From Gordonia gummivorans (GTDB lineage: Bacteria > Actinomycetota > Actinomycetes > Mycobacteriales > Mycobacteriaceae): a stretch of DNA of 64,000 bases. Positions 46,011 to 55,031 of the stretch are shown piece after piece. The stretch spans positions 1 through 64,000 of the forward strand of contig NZ_JAKWBF010000021.1 of assembly GCF_022513585.1 (NCBI RefSeq). Reading direction: 5' to 3'. The notes under the pieces are model-generated. The model saw nothing but the letters and a program-made list of their open reading frames with translations. It was not told the DNA's origin and did not search any database. Every line of letters starts with the position of its first letter. Position 1 is the stretch's first letter. A program made the translations under genes and the position numbers.

Positions 46011-46084
46011 TCGGGATGACAGGATTTGAACCTGCGACCCTCCGCTCCCAAAGCGGATGCGCTACCAAGCTGCGCCACATCCCG
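46011..46084 (-). tRNA. tRNA-Pro (anticodon TGG)
   Basis: On the minus strand, from 46084: acceptor CGGGATG pairs with CATCCCG, discriminator A at 46011. The D arm (GCGCAGCTTGGTAGCGC) is intact, and the anticodon stem TCCGC/GCGGA holds the loop TTTGGGA with TGG at the centre. The T arm contains GGTTCAAATCC. No CCA is encoded. It precedes tig on the same strand. Confidence 0.95.
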
Positions 46085-46264
46085 TGGACCTGAACTCGCG
46101 GGCGTCGACTTGGGTGTCCGACCGCGCTCGTGGGCCAACAGAAGATAGTACGTGGCCTGTCCGCCACGACGAAAAACGGGGCGATTTTTTCCTGCGCGCC
46201 GAGCCGGGTACAGTCTCAATCTGCACGCGACGCCAATGGCGATCCCATCCGGCGCCGTATGCAC

Positions 46265-46338
46265 GCGGGTGTAGCTCAATGGTAGAGCCCTAGTCTTCCA
46301 AACTAGCTACGCGGGTTCGATTCCCGTCACCCGCTCCA
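46265..46338 (+). tRNA. tRNA-Gly (anticodon TCC)
   Basis: The acceptor GCGGGTG pairs with CACCCGC. The D arm is GTAGCTCAATGGTAGAGC. The anticodon stem CTAGT/ACTAG holds the loop CTTCCAA with TCC. The T arm has GGTTCGATTCC, and CCA is encoded at 46336-46338. It is divergent from tRNA-Pro, 180 bp away. Confidence 0.95.
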
Positions 46339-46421
46339 TCTGCCACCGCACATTTCCGCGACACGGTCGCCGACACATGCGGCTACTGTGATCTGTGCCA
46401 CATGCGGCGTACGCTGGGGCC

Positions 46422-46607
46422 ATGTCCTCCAGCCACAGCAAGAGCCAGCGCAAGTGTCCGACGTGCGGCGCGAATCTGTTCGTGCGCCGGGATGTCACCC
46501 GTTCCGATTCCGGCGTCGAACGTGTCGACGTGATGCTCGTATGCCGGGACGAATCCTGCTCCGAGCAGGTCCGTCACCTTCGCACGGAGCATCCACAACC
46601 CGCCTGA
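46422..46607 (+). CDS. Small zinc-ribbon protein
   Basis: A 61-residue protein from the ATG at 46422 (the longer frame from 46395 lacks support). It has CPTCGANLFVRRDV in the first half and CRDESCSEQ in the second, two cysteine pairs spaced as in a zinc ribbon. The N-terminus (SSSHSKSQRK) and C-terminus are polar. It is likely a small nucleic-acid- or protein-binding protein. No family name is recognised. Confidence 0.55.
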   Translation: MSSSHSKSQRKCPTCGANLFVRRDVTRSDSGVERVDVMLVCRDESCSEQVRHLRTEHPQPA

Positions 46608-46957
46608 CCGATCGTTTGTTCGTTGAACGAGCATTCGCGATGACGCATTGGGTCGAGCTGCGACGCGCACCGCGACACATCGCCGACGCCCCAGAATCCC
46701 TTGGTCAATCGACCGAGTTGACATGCTCCCGCTGACCCGGATGATTAGCCGAGTCGGGGGTCTGGATCAACTTCATCGGACCTCGCCCTGGGGGATTTAC
46801 TCGAGCTCCATTTCTTCCGTCGAACTGCGTCACGACGCCGTCGGCAAACACTGGACGCCCGCGCGTACGTGCTGCAGTCGCGGTCACCGCGTCAGCCGCC
46901 CTGCTCGGAGCGGGCCTCGTCGTCGGGACCGGAGGTGCACACGCCGAGAACGTCGCA

Positions 46958-48079
46958 TTGCCGACGCCGCTACCGGACAACTTCTACGCCCAGCCCGCAA
47001 ACATCGCGAAATACAAGCCAGGACAGATCATTCGGGTTCGCGGGCGGGCCAACCCACCCGCGTTCTTCGACGTCCGGACCTATCAGATCAAGTTCCGCTC
47101 CACCGACAGCCAGGGCAAACCGATCGCCGCGGTGACCACCGTGCTGGTGCCGAACAACAAGCGCCCCAACGGTCCACTGCTGTCGTTCGAACACATCGTC
47201 AATGCCGTCGGCCTGGAATGCGCGCCCTCGCAGGCACTCTGGACGCAGGATCCCAATCTGACCATCCGGGAGGCACCGGCCCTCAACGTGGTCCTCCGGC
47301 AGGGATGGACAATCGCCATCCCCGATCACCTCGGTCCGCGCAGTTCCTACGGAGCCGCCAAACTCGGCGGACAGATCACCCTGGACAACATCAGGGCCGT
47401 GCAGGCATTCCGGACGGCAAACGTGGCGCACAGTCGTGTTGCGCTCGCCGGCTATTCGGGTGGCGGGATGGCAGCCGCGTGGGCTGCTGCACTCGCTCCG
47501 AAGTATGCGCCTGAACTCAAGCTGGTCGGTGCCGCCTACGGCGGTGTGCCGATGAACCTCATCAAGATGGCCGAGGGTCTCGGGTACACCAATCCGCACC
47601 CGGCGTTCGGCCTCGCCTTCGCCGCTGCGATCGGCCTCTCCCGCGAGTATCCGCAGCAGATCCCGATGCTGAAGTACCTTTCGCCCCTCGGCTGGCGGAT
47701 GTTCTCCGAGATGCGCAACGCCTGCACCAACGACATCCTGCGCATCGGCGCCGGACACAGCGCAAAGCAGGTCGCCACCGGCGGCAAGCAGGTGTTCGAG
47801 GACAAGACCGCACGACGCGTCGTCGAGGAGAACAGCCTGTCGTTGTATCCCGGGGTTCCTCGTGTGCCGGTCTTCGAGTGGCACAGCCCCACCGATGTGT
47901 TGATCCCGGTGGCGTCGATCGACTACACCAAGCGGCGCTACTGCAGCGCCGGAGCGCGGGTGCAGACCCTGCTGACGCCGTCGCCCGATCATCTCAGTGC
48001 GGCTGTCATCGGACTCCTGCCGGCACTGCAGTATCTGACCGATCGCTTCAACGGATTGCCGGCACCCAGTAACTGCTGA
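46958..48079 (+). CDS. Secreted lipase, secretory lipase (LIP) family; 5' end uncertain
   Basis: An alpha/beta hydrolase. ALAGYSGGGMAAAWAAAL has the nucleophile serine (GxSxG). VFEWHSPTDVLIPVAS has the acidic residue region, and PSPDHLSAAVIGLLPAL the histidine region. It resembles mycobacterial secreted lipases. In the same frame upstream of the TTG at 46958 (46868-46957) lies a good signal peptide, RAAVAVTASAALLGAGLVVG ending AHAEN. That frame has no start codon before its stop near 46740. A one-base shift near 46866 would join it to a preceding frame with KHWTPAR. So the gene may use an unseen start or carry a frameshift. Confidence 0.82.
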   Translation: MPTPLPDNFYAQPANIAKYKPGQIIRVRGRANPPAFFDVRTYQIKFRSTDSQGKPIAAVTTVLVPNNKRPNGPLLSFEHIVNAVGLECAPSQALWTQDPNLTIREAPALNVVLRQGWTIAIPDHLGPRSSYGAAKLGGQITLDNIRAVQAFRTANVAHSRVALAGYSGGGMAAAWAAALAPKYAPELKLVGAAYGGVPMNLIKMAEGLGYTNPHPAFGLAFAAAIGLSREYPQQIPMLKYLSPLGWRMFSEMRNACTNDILRIGAGHSAKQVATGGKQVFEDKTARRVVEENSLSLYPGVPRVPVFEWHSPTDVLIPVASIDYTKRRYCSAGARVQTLLTPSPDHLSAAVIGLLPALQYLTDRFNGLPAPSNC

Positions 48080-48315
48080 ATTCCGGCGATCCGGACGCCG
48101 ACGCTCGGCACGACTTATCTGTGATGACCGTCACATATAAGTCGTTTCGAACGCTCGACCATTGCTTTTGCCAACCAGCACCGGCAATTCGCGATCGAGA
48201 GGCCGTCGACCGTCGGTAGCTCTTTGGACCCAAGGCAACAGTTGTGTAACGATGGATCAGCGCTCCCGGGGGGTGCGCACGAGACAATCAACCCCGAATC
48301 AGAGGTACGAACTCA

Positions 48316-49005
48316 GTGCTGACCAAGCCCTCTCGCCGAGCCCGACGTGGGCAGGCCCGACGACTGATCGCGGTGTTCGTCGGTGTGATCGCCATGGCGA
48401 TCACCCTGCCCGGCATTGCCCAGGCTGCTCCGATCACCGTGGTCCCCGGCCTGCCGCCGGTCAACATTCCCGACGGCCTCAACATCCCGGGACTGCCGAC
48501 CACGCCGCCCAAGAAGACGACTCCCAAGCCGCCGAGCACCACCAAGACGACTCCCGCAGATCCGGCGGCGCCGAATGTCAAGACTTCCACCGGGTGGATC
48601 GCGCTCGCGGATGACGCGACCCACAAGATCACCTGGTGGCGCAACGGCCGCGTCGTGAAGACCATGCCGATTTCCATGGGATCGGCAAAGCACCCCACCG
48701 CCAATGGCGTCTACCACACCAAGGAAAAGTACCGCGACATGTACATGGATTCGTCCACGTACGGCGTCCCGGTTGACTCCGCGGAGGGATACCGGACCTA
48801 CGTCGAGTACGCGACGCGTATGTCGTGGGACGGCATCTTCATCCACGCCGCACCGTGGTCGGTGCAGCAGCAGGGTCGTAGCAACGTGAGCCACGGCTGC
48901 ATCAACGTCAGCACCGCCAATGGGCAGTGGGTGTTCAACAACATCCCGCGCGACACCCCGATCGTGGTGCGCGGCACCGTCGGTGGACGTTACAACGGCA
49001 CGTAA
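48316..49005 (+). CDS. Secreted L,D-transpeptidase (YkuD domain)
   Basis: A 229-residue exported enzyme that forms 3-3 cross-links in peptidoglycan or anchors proteins to it. Residues 15-37 are a signal peptide (LIAVFVGVIAMAITLPGIAQ, then AAPITV). A proline- and lysine-rich linker follows (TTPPKKTTPKPP). The YkuD domain (about 95-228) contains the active-site motif SHGCINVS, with IFIHAAPWSVQQQ before it. The GTG at 48316 starts the signal peptide. A strong hairpin ends the transcript. Confidence 0.94.
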   Translation: MLTKPSRRARRGQARRLIAVFVGVIAMAITLPGIAQAAPITVVPGLPPVNIPDGLNIPGLPTTPPKKTTPKPPSTTKTTPADPAAPNVKTSTGWIALADDATHKITWWRNGRVVKTMPISMGSAKHPTANGVYHTKEKYRDMYMDSSTYGVPVDSAEGYRTYVEYATRMSWDGIFIHAAPWSVQQQGRSNVSHGCINVSTANGQWVFNNIPRDTPIVVRGTVGGRYNGT

Positions 49006-49022
49006 TCTCCAACATCTCCATC

Positions 49023-49055
49023 AAAACGGGCGGTCGCGATGCGACCGCCCGTTTT
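49023..49055. terminator. Bidirectional terminator
   Basis: AAAACGGGCGGTCGC (49023-49037) pairs perfectly with GCGACCGCCCGTTTT (49041-49055) around GAT. A- and T-tracts lie at both ends, so it works on both strands between the convergent transpeptidase and sthA genes. Confidence 0.93.
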
Positions 49056-49071
49056 GGGTTACAACGTTTGA

Positions 49072-50517
49072 TCAGGCGGGCGCGCCCGCGTCGAGGTCGA
49101 GACGATTACCCACGGATCGCACCCGGGCGATCGCACGCATCTTGTTGACCGCGTCGAGCGCGGCCACCTTGTATCCCTCGGCCAGCGTCGGATAATTGAA
49201 TACCGCGTCCACCAGGTAATCGACGGTGCCACCGAGTCCCATCACCGTCTGACCGATGTGCACCAACTCCGCGGCGTTGCTGCCAAAGGCGTGCACACCC
49301 AGCAGTGTGCGCTCTTCGGCATGGACGAGCAGCTTCAGCAAGCCGTAGGAATCCCCCATGATGGCCCCGCGCGCCAGTTCCCGGTAGCGGGCCACACCGA
49401 CCTCGAACGGAATGTTCGCGGTGGTCAGCTGATCTTCGGTGCGGCCGACAAAACTGATCTCGGGAATCGCGTAGATCCCGATCGGCTGCAGGTCGACGTC
49501 GGTCTCGCCGACCGGTTCGCCGAAGGCGTGATAACTGGCGCGTCGACCCTGTTCCATCGAGGTGGCCGCGAGTGCGGGAAAACCGATGATGTCGCCGACC
49601 GCGTAGATGTGCTCGACCTCGGTCCGAAAGTGCTCGTCGACCTTCAGCCGGCCGCGCGCGTCCGCGGTGAGACCGGCGTCGGCCACCCGCAGCTCGTCGG
49701 ACACCCCCTGTCTGCCTGCGGAGTAGAGAACGGTATCGGCCGGGATTTTCTTGCCCGACGCGAGGATGGTGAGTGTGCCCGACGGGTGCGTTTCGACGGT
49801 CTGGACATGTTCGCCGAAGCGGAACGTCACCCCGCGCTCACGCAGTTGGTATTGCAGCGCCTCGACGATCTCCCGGTCGCAGAAGTCCAGCATCGCCGGC
49901 CGCTGTTCGATCACGGTCACCTTGGTGCCGAGGGCCGCGAACATGGATGCGTAGTCGATGCCGATCACCCCGGCACCGACGACCACCATCGATGCCGGGA
50001 CCCGGTCGAGGTTCAGAATCTGATCGGAGTCCACGACAGTGGCACCGTCGAACTCGACCGATTTCGGCCGTGCCGGGCGGGTGCCCACCGCGACGACGAA
50101 CTTGTCGGCACTGACGCGTTTGAGATCACCGGTGGCGTCTTCGATCGCGATCTCGTGCGGACCGGTGAAATAGGCGCTGCCGATGAGCATCGTCACCGAG
50201 TTGCGGGCGAGCTGGTTCTGGATGACATCGATCTCCTTGCCCACCACATGCATTGTGCGCGCGGACAAGTCGGTGACCGTGATGTCGGACTTGAGGCGAT
50301 AGGACTGTCCGTAGAGCTCCCGCTGATTGAGTCCGGTGAGGTAGAGCACCGCCTCGCGCAGCGTCTTCGACGGGATGGTGCCCGTGTTGATACACACGCC
50401 GCCCACCATGTCGCGACGTTCGACGATCGCGGCGCGTCTACCGAGTTTCGCGGCGGCAATCGCCGCCTTCTGGCCGGCCGGTCCTGACCCGATGACCACG
50501 ATGTCGTAATGATCCAC
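49072..50517 (-). CDS. sthA: Soluble pyridine nucleotide transhydrogenase
   Basis: A 481-residue flavoprotein moving reducing equivalents between NADPH and [23 protein letters not shown] binds [23 protein letters not shown] is the region of the usual redox cysteines; only one cysteine is kept, as in SthA and unlike lipoamide dehydrogenase. [19 protein letters not shown] binds the nicotinamide cofactor, and [19 protein letters not shown] the FAD ribityl. The C-terminal dimer domain ends the protein. Confidence 0.93.
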   Translation of the reverse strand: MDHYDIVVIGSGPAGQKAAIAAAKLGRRAAIVERRDMVGGVCINTGTIPSKTLREAVLYLTGLNQRELYGQSYRLKSDITVTDLSARTMHVVGKEIDVIQNQLARNSVTMLIGSAYFTGPHEIAIEDATGDLKRVSADKFVVAVGTRPARPKSVEFDGATVVDSDQILNLDRVPASMVVVGAGVIGIDYASMFAALGTKVTVIEQRPAMLDFCDREIVEALQYQLRERGVTFRFGEHVQTVETHPSGTLTILASGKKIPADTVLYSAGRQGVSDELRVADAGLTADARGRLKVDEHFRTEVEHIYAVGDIIGFPALAATSMEQGRRASYHAFGEPVGETDVDLQPIGIYAIPEISFVGRTEDQLTTANIPFEVGVARYRELARGAIMGDSYGLLKLLVHAEERTLLGVHAFGSNAAELVHIGQTVMGLGGTVDYLVDAVFNYPTLAEGYKVAALDAVNKMRAIARVRSVGNRLDLDAGAPA

Positions 50518-50623
50518 TGCACATGCTCCGCTCGAGGAAGATACCCGTGGCCACCATGGCCGTCATCAAGTGTCGCGCAGATGGCCGTGACGCACGACTC
50601 GAGCGAGCCGATCGGTCCAGTGG

Positions 50624-51577
50624 TCAGGCGGCCTCGGGCGAGCGGTGCCCGACATCGGAGAAAGTGACCTGGACCTGCAGCCAGTGTGCCATGACCTCAC
50701 AGCCCGTCGAACTCGGATCCGTGGCCGACGACCGGCGATACGGTTCGACCTCGTATGACGTGTGGCGACCGCCGGTCCGGTTGCGGAATACCATGCCACG
50801 CACCGGGATCGTCGCCGGCAAGTAGCACCGCACCGCGTGCCACGCCGAGGAGAGTCGGACGACGTCCCGGCGCCACTGCGACGGACGCAGCGCCGTGCGG
50901 CCGGCATTCTGGAAGGCATTGGTACGCAATAGTTCCCAGCCGTCCCGCATCCACTCCCCCATTCCGGTGAGGCACACACCCGCGGTGAGGTCGGCGATGT
51001 CGCGCACCAGCGAGTCGGAGTCTGCGTTGCAGATGACGTCGTCGGCCGCGCCCACCCAGCGTGCCGGGATCTGCGGCGGCAGTTGCGGTCCCGGCCCCGC
51101 CACACCCCAGCCTGCGCACCCGGCGACCGCACCCGGGGGTTGGTGCGGGTCGGCGACGAATCCGACGGCGATCACGTTGCGCAGCGCCGGATCGTCCTCG
51201 CGGGCCATGGCGTGCAGCGCCGTCCGGATCACCACTGCGCCCTGGGAGTATCCGACCATGGCCACCGGGCCGACGATGCCGGATACCGCCGCACGAAGAC
51301 TCTGGACACCGATCCCCACGCTGGCCAGGAAACTCATCCCCCCGGCGCGTGGCGCGGGGCCGTAGCTGGCCGGATAGCCCACCCAGCGGCAGTCGAATCG
51401 TTCGTCGAGCGAGTCGGCCACCGCGCCCAACAGTCCGGTCACCGAGCTGCGCGTGTCACCCTCGAACGACTCCCCGGTGCCGCCCACGAACAGCACAGTG
51501 ACGGCCGTCATGTTCGCACCGGGAACCGCGAGATCGACTGTCTCGTCGACCGGTGGGGCGATCACCTCAGGTGCCAT
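50624..51577 (-). CDS. Serine hydrolase, cutinase/PE-PPE-like alpha/beta hydrolase
   Basis: About 317 residues from the ATG at 51577 (MAPEVIAPPVDETVDL). VTVLFVGGTGESFEGDTRS starts the hydrolase core, and VAMVGYSQGAVVIRTALHAM holds the nucleophile serine (GYSQG). HDVICNADSDS-like WVGAADDVICNADSDSLVRD carries the acid region, and the histidine is probably in the last third. It resembles the cutinase or PE-PPE hydrolases of mycolic-acid bacteria. No clear signal peptide is seen. The substrate is unknown. Confidence 0.72.
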   Translation of the reverse strand: MAPEVIAPPVDETVDLAVPGANMTAVTVLFVGGTGESFEGDTRSSVTGLLGAVADSLDERFDCRWVGYPASYGPAPRAGGMSFLASVGIGVQSLRAAVSGIVGPVAMVGYSQGAVVIRTALHAMAREDDPALRNVIAVGFVADPHQPPGAVAGCAGWGVAGPGPQLPPQIPARWVGAADDVICNADSDSLVRDIADLTAGVCLTGMGEWMRDGWELLRTNAFQNAGRTALRPSQWRRDVVRLSSAWHAVRCYLPATIPVRGMVFRNRTGGRHTSYEVEPYRRSSATDPSSTGCEVMAHWLQVQVTFSDVGHRSPEAA

Positions 51578-51755
51578 GACTCCATGATGGGCACGCTCTG
51601 TGAGAAAGTCCCCGGGGCGCGCTGAGTGTTCACTGAGTGGTGCTGCCTTCAACCTGATCGGGGTAAGGGAGATCACCCCCGATCAGGTTGATTAACACGT
51701 TCGTAACGCGAAGAATCGGATGGGTAGTCAAGTAGTCGCAGGAGCAGTACTCATC

Positions 51756-51890
51756 ATGTCTTTCGCACGAATCCGTGCCCGGTTCCACAACAACGATCAG
51801 CGTCGCCTGTACGCGAGCATCCTTCGCGTCGGGAGTTCGACGCAGCGCGAGGAACTCCTCGTCATGGCCCAGCGCGCCGAAGCGTCCTGA
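51756..51890 (+). CDS. 44-residue basic protein (small ORF)
   Basis: The frame from ATG 51756 to TGA 51890 is 44 codons. The product starts MSFARIRARFHNNDQRRLYA and continues with a charged helix containing REELLVMAQRAE. AGGAG lies 13 bases upstream of the ATG. The sequence has the amphipathic pattern of a folded helix-turn-helix, with good codon use. No family is recognised. It lies between convergent and divergent genes in a gap of 340 bp, which it partly fills. Confidence 0.5.
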   Translation: MSFARIRARFHNNDQRRLYASILRVGSSTQREELLVMAQRAEAS

Positions 51891-51918
51891 CCCGACCCTC
51901 GGCGACGCGACTGCGCCG

Positions 51919-52725
51919 TCAGGTCTGACAGACCGGACACCAGTACAGCTTGCGGCCCTCGAGTTCAGCGATCAGCACCGGCGTCCGGCATACCCGGCAT
52001 GGTTCGCCCGCACGCCGGTAGACATAGGTACGCGGGCGATCCGCCGCGTACGACGGCGCACCGTGATCGTCCTCCGGCCGCACGACGTGGATACGACCGC
52101 GGCGAACACCGACGCGCATCAGCGTGACCAGGTCGGCCCAGATGGCGTCGAAGTCCTCTCGGCTGATCGACGTCCCCGGACGCATGGGATCGACGCCGGC
52201 GCGGAACAGTATCTCCGCCCGATAGACGTTGCCGATCCCGGCGACGACCTTCTGGTCCATCAGCAAAGCGCCGATCGAACGTCGTGAGGCAGTGATCGCG
52301 GCCCACGCGCGCTCCGGATCGGCGGTTCGGCGCAACGGGTCGGGGCCGAGACGTGCGAGCAGGGCGTCGAGCTGATCGGCGTCGAAGAGTTCACACGCCG
52401 TCGGGCCGCGCAGATCCAATCCCACGTCGGGGCCCTCGATCCGCATCCGCACCGCCCCGACGGGCGGTTCCATCGGCACGGGCGATTCGGTGAACGCACC
52501 GTAGAGGCCGAGGTGAATGTGGACGAGCTGTTCGCGTCGACCGTCGTCGGTGTAGCGGTGTACGAGGTGCTTGCCCCAGGCGTCGGCCTTCGTGAAAACC
52601 AGGCCGTCGACGGCGGCAGCACCGGTGGCGAACCGTCCCTGCGGACTGGTCACCCGGACCTGGCTGCCGCCGAGGAGCTTGGTGTGGCGACGCGCCAGCC
52701 GATGAAGTGTATGCCCTTCGGGCAC
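51919..52725 (-). CDS. nei: Endonuclease VIII-type DNA glycosylase
   Basis: A 268-residue Fpg/Nei glycosylase, removing oxidised pyrimidines and cutting the strand. MPEGHTLHRLARRHTKLLGG is the Nei-type start (PEGH after Met). QKVVAGIGNVYRAEILFRAG is the helix-two-turn-helix. The C-terminal zinc finger has CRVCRTPV and WCPVCQ. It is directly adjacent to rpiB (no gap), as in mycobacteria (Rv2464c-Rv2465c). Confidence 0.93.
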   Translation of the reverse strand: MPEGHTLHRLARRHTKLLGGSQVRVTSPQGRFATGAAAVDGLVFTKADAWGKHLVHRYTDDGRREQLVHIHLGLYGAFTESPVPMEPPVGAVRMRIEGPDVGLDLRGPTACELFDADQLDALLARLGPDPLRRTADPERAWAAITASRRSIGALLMDQKVVAGIGNVYRAEILFRAGVDPMRPGTSISREDFDAIWADLVTLMRVGVRRGRIHVVRPEDDHGAPSYAADRPRTYVYRRAGEPCRVCRTPVLIAELEGRKLYWCPVCQT

Positions 52726-53199
52726 TTAGGAACCCGGGACCGCCGGCGGCTGACCGGTGCGCTCGTACTCGGCGAGGATGTCGATCCGCCGCTGGTGGCG
52801 CGGTTCCTCCGACCACGGCGTCGCGAGGAACGCGTCCACGATGGCCAAGGCGTCGTCGAGGCTGTGCATCCGGCCACCGATCCCGATCAACTGCGCGTTG
52901 TTGTGTTGGCGAGCGAGCTGAGCGGTCTCGACGCTCCACGCGAGTGCACAGCGTGCGCCGGGCACCTTGTTGGCCGCGATCTGCTCACCGTTCCCGCTGC
53001 CACCGAGGACGATGCCCAGGCTGCCCGGGTCGGCGACGGTCCGTAGGGCCGCTTCGATGCAGAACGCCGGATAGTCGTCGGCGGCGTCGTATTCGTGGGC
53101 GCCGCAATCGAGGGCCTCGTGGCCGTTGGCGGTGAGATGTTCGGCGATCTGATTCTTGAGTTCGAATCCGGCATGGTCGGCACCGAGGTAGACACGCAT
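52726..53199 (-). CDS. rpiB: Ribose-5-phosphate isomerase B
   Basis: A 157-residue RpiB, interconverting ribose 5-phosphate and ribulose 5-phosphate in the pentose phosphate pathway. MRVYLGADHAGFELKNQIAE is the family start. GIVLGGSGNGEQIAANKVPG has the active-site loop with serine/glycine in place of cysteine as in actinobacteria, and RQHNNAQLIGIGGRMH follows. It is joined to nei. Confidence 0.95.
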   Translation of the reverse strand: MRVYLGADHAGFELKNQIAEHLTANGHEALDCGAHEYDAADDYPAFCIEAALRTVADPGSLGIVLGGSGNGEQIAANKVPGARCALAWSVETAQLARQHNNAQLIGIGGRMHSLDDALAIVDAFLATPWSEEPRHQRRIDILAEYERTGQPPAVPGS

Positions 53200-53221
53200 G
53201 GCGTCACTATAGATTGGTCGG

Positions 53222-54253
53222 GTGGACGCCCAGTCTCCGATCCCCGAATCACCAATCTCTCCGGCCCCGATCCCGAATGTGCCCGGTGTGGCCGATGCGC
53301 CGCCGCCGCAGCCCGGCGATCCGAATCGTCAGTGGCTGGCACCGGCGCGTTTCGCGGCTCGGCCGCGCCTGCATCCGTGGGAGATCCCGATGCTCGTCCT
53401 CGTGATCCTGACGACGCTGCTGGGCTACGCCCTCATCGTCTTGCTGGTGGCGAGCGGCAGTCTCGACCAGCTGTTCCTCGGTCTTCTGGCCTTCCCGCTG
53501 CTGCTGTTCGTCCTGCGTGGTCTGAACTACGCCACACCCCGCGTGAACGGTGTCCAGATGACGCCGACCCAGTTCCCCGAGGGATACCGGATGGTCGTCG
53601 AGGCCGCCGCCCGGTTCGGTCTGGAGTACGTCCCCGACGCCTATGTCGTGCTGGGCAACGGCGCGATCAATGCGTTCGCGTCCGGCCATGGGTTCCGCCG
53701 ATTCGTGGTGGTGTATTCGGACCTGTTCGAGGTGGGTGGTGCAGCCCGCGACCCGGATGCGCTGCGCTTCATCATCGGCCACGAGGTCGGGCACATCGCC
53801 GCAGGGCACACGTCCTACTGGCGTCAGCTGTCGACGATCGTCGGCAGCAACATCCCGGTCCTCGGCTCCGCGTTGTCACGCGCGCAGGAGTACACCGCGG
53901 ACAACCACGGCTATTACACGCAACCCACCGGCGCCCCCGGAGCGATCGGTGTGCTCTCGGCGGGCAAGTACATGCTGTCGGCCGTGGATTTCGACCAGTT
54001 CGCCGACCGCGCGACCCACGAGAAAGGGTTCTTCACCTTCGTCGTCAACGCGATGGCGTCGCACCCCGTCCTGACCTGGCGGGCAGCCGCCCTGCGCAAC
54101 CGGACCAAGGCCGGATCGATGTGGTTCCGTCCCAAACAGATCGTGCGTGGGGTGGGTAGCGGCAACGTCGTACCGATAGAGCCCCCACCCCACCCCGTCA
54201 CCACCGCGCCCGGCGCACTCCCCAACGGACTGGAGATGCCACCGCGGTTCTAG
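53222..54253 (+). CDS. M48 family membrane metalloprotease
   Basis: A 343-residue protein. After a proline-rich N-terminus it has two membrane segments (IPMLVLVILTTLLGYALIVL; LFLGLLAFPLLLFVL). The M48 domain has FIIGHEVGHIAAGHTSY, the HExxH zinc site, with the third ligand region AQEYTADNHGYY. The C-terminal tail is proline-rich. It is divergent from rpiB, 22 bp apart, and convergent with the mycothiol-linked reductase. Confidence 0.88.
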   Translation: MDAQSPIPESPISPAPIPNVPGVADAPPPQPGDPNRQWLAPARFAARPRLHPWEIPMLVLVILTTLLGYALIVLLVASGSLDQLFLGLLAFPLLLFVLRGLNYATPRVNGVQMTPTQFPEGYRMVVEAAARFGLEYVPDAYVVLGNGAINAFASGHGFRRFVVVYSDLFEVGGAARDPDALRFIIGHEVGHIAAGHTSYWRQLSTIVGSNIPVLGSALSRAQEYTADNHGYYTQPTGAPGAIGVLSAGKYMLSAVDFDQFADRATHEKGFFTFVVNAMASHPVLTWRAAALRNRTKAGSMWFRPKQIVRGVGSGNVVPIEPPPHPVTTAPGALPNGLEMPPRF

Positions 54254-54261
54254 GGCACGCC

Positions 54262-54885
54262 CTAGTCGAATGCAGGATCCTCGTCGCGGCTGCGCTTGAG
54301 CTCGAAGAAGTGTGGATACGACGCGAGGGCGACCGCACCGTCCCACACCGTGCCCGCAATCTCGCCCCGTGGGATGCGGGACAGCACCGGACCGAAGAAC
54401 GCCACCCCGTTCACGTGGATCGTCGGGGTGCCGACATCGTCGCCGACCTTGTCCATGCCGGCGTGATGACTCTTGCGGATGGCGTCGTCGTACTCGGTGC
54501 TGTCCGCGGCCGACGCCAGGGCGGGGTCGAGGCCCAGTTCGGCCAGGGCGCCCGCGATGACGTCGTCGAAGTCCTTGTTGCCCTCGTTGTGGATTCGGGT
54601 GCCCAGCGCGGTGTACAGCGGCGCCAGGATCTCGTCGCCCTTCTGCGCTGCTGCGGCGGCGATCACCCGGACGGGGCGCCAGGCCTGCTTCAGACCCTCG
54701 CGGTACGACTCAGGGATGTCCTTTCCTTCATTGAGCACCGCAAGACTCATGATGTGGAAGTTCACGTCGATCGGGCGGACCTGCTCGGCTTCCAGAATCC
54801 ATCGCGAGGTGATCCAGCACCATGGACACAGCGGATCAAACCAGAAATCGACACGGTCCTTGGTGGTCTGGCCCTCTGCTGACAT
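54262..54885 (-). CDS. mnr: DsbA-fold mycothiol-dependent reductase
   Basis: About 207 residues from ATG 54885 ([15 protein letters not shown]). [20 protein letters not shown] carries the CPWC active site. [20 protein letters not shown] is the cis-proline region. The order and length match Rv2466c, a mycothiol-dependent nitroreductase and reductase of oxidised mycothiol. It is divergent from pepN, as in mycobacteria. Confidence 0.88.
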   Translation of the reverse strand: MSAEGQTTKDRVDFWFDPLCPWCWITSRWILEAEQVRPIDVNFHIMSLAVLNEGKDIPESYREGLKQAWRPVRVIAAAAAQKGDEILAPLYTALGTRIHNEGNKDFDDVIAGALAELGLDPALASAADSTEYDDAIRKSHHAGMDKVGDDVGTPTIHVNGVAFFGPVLSRIPRGEIAGTVWDGAVALASYPHFFELKRSRDEDPAFD

Positions 54886-55031
54886 GCGGTCGTCCTCTCC
54901 TCGCGGCAAGTACATACTCGGCAAACATGCCCACGGCCATCGCCGCAGACACTCGTCGATGTAACACCGAATGCGGTGTGCCGTGTTCCCGACCGCCCCG
55001 ACGATGTTTGCCGGGTCGTTAAGCTGGCCGG

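Noticed and set aside
54250..54265. Palindrome CTAGGGC-AC-GCCCTAG at the convergent ends of the M48 and reductase genes
   Set aside because: It contains both TAG stop codons but is only seven base pairs long with a two-base spacer, too weak to call a terminator.
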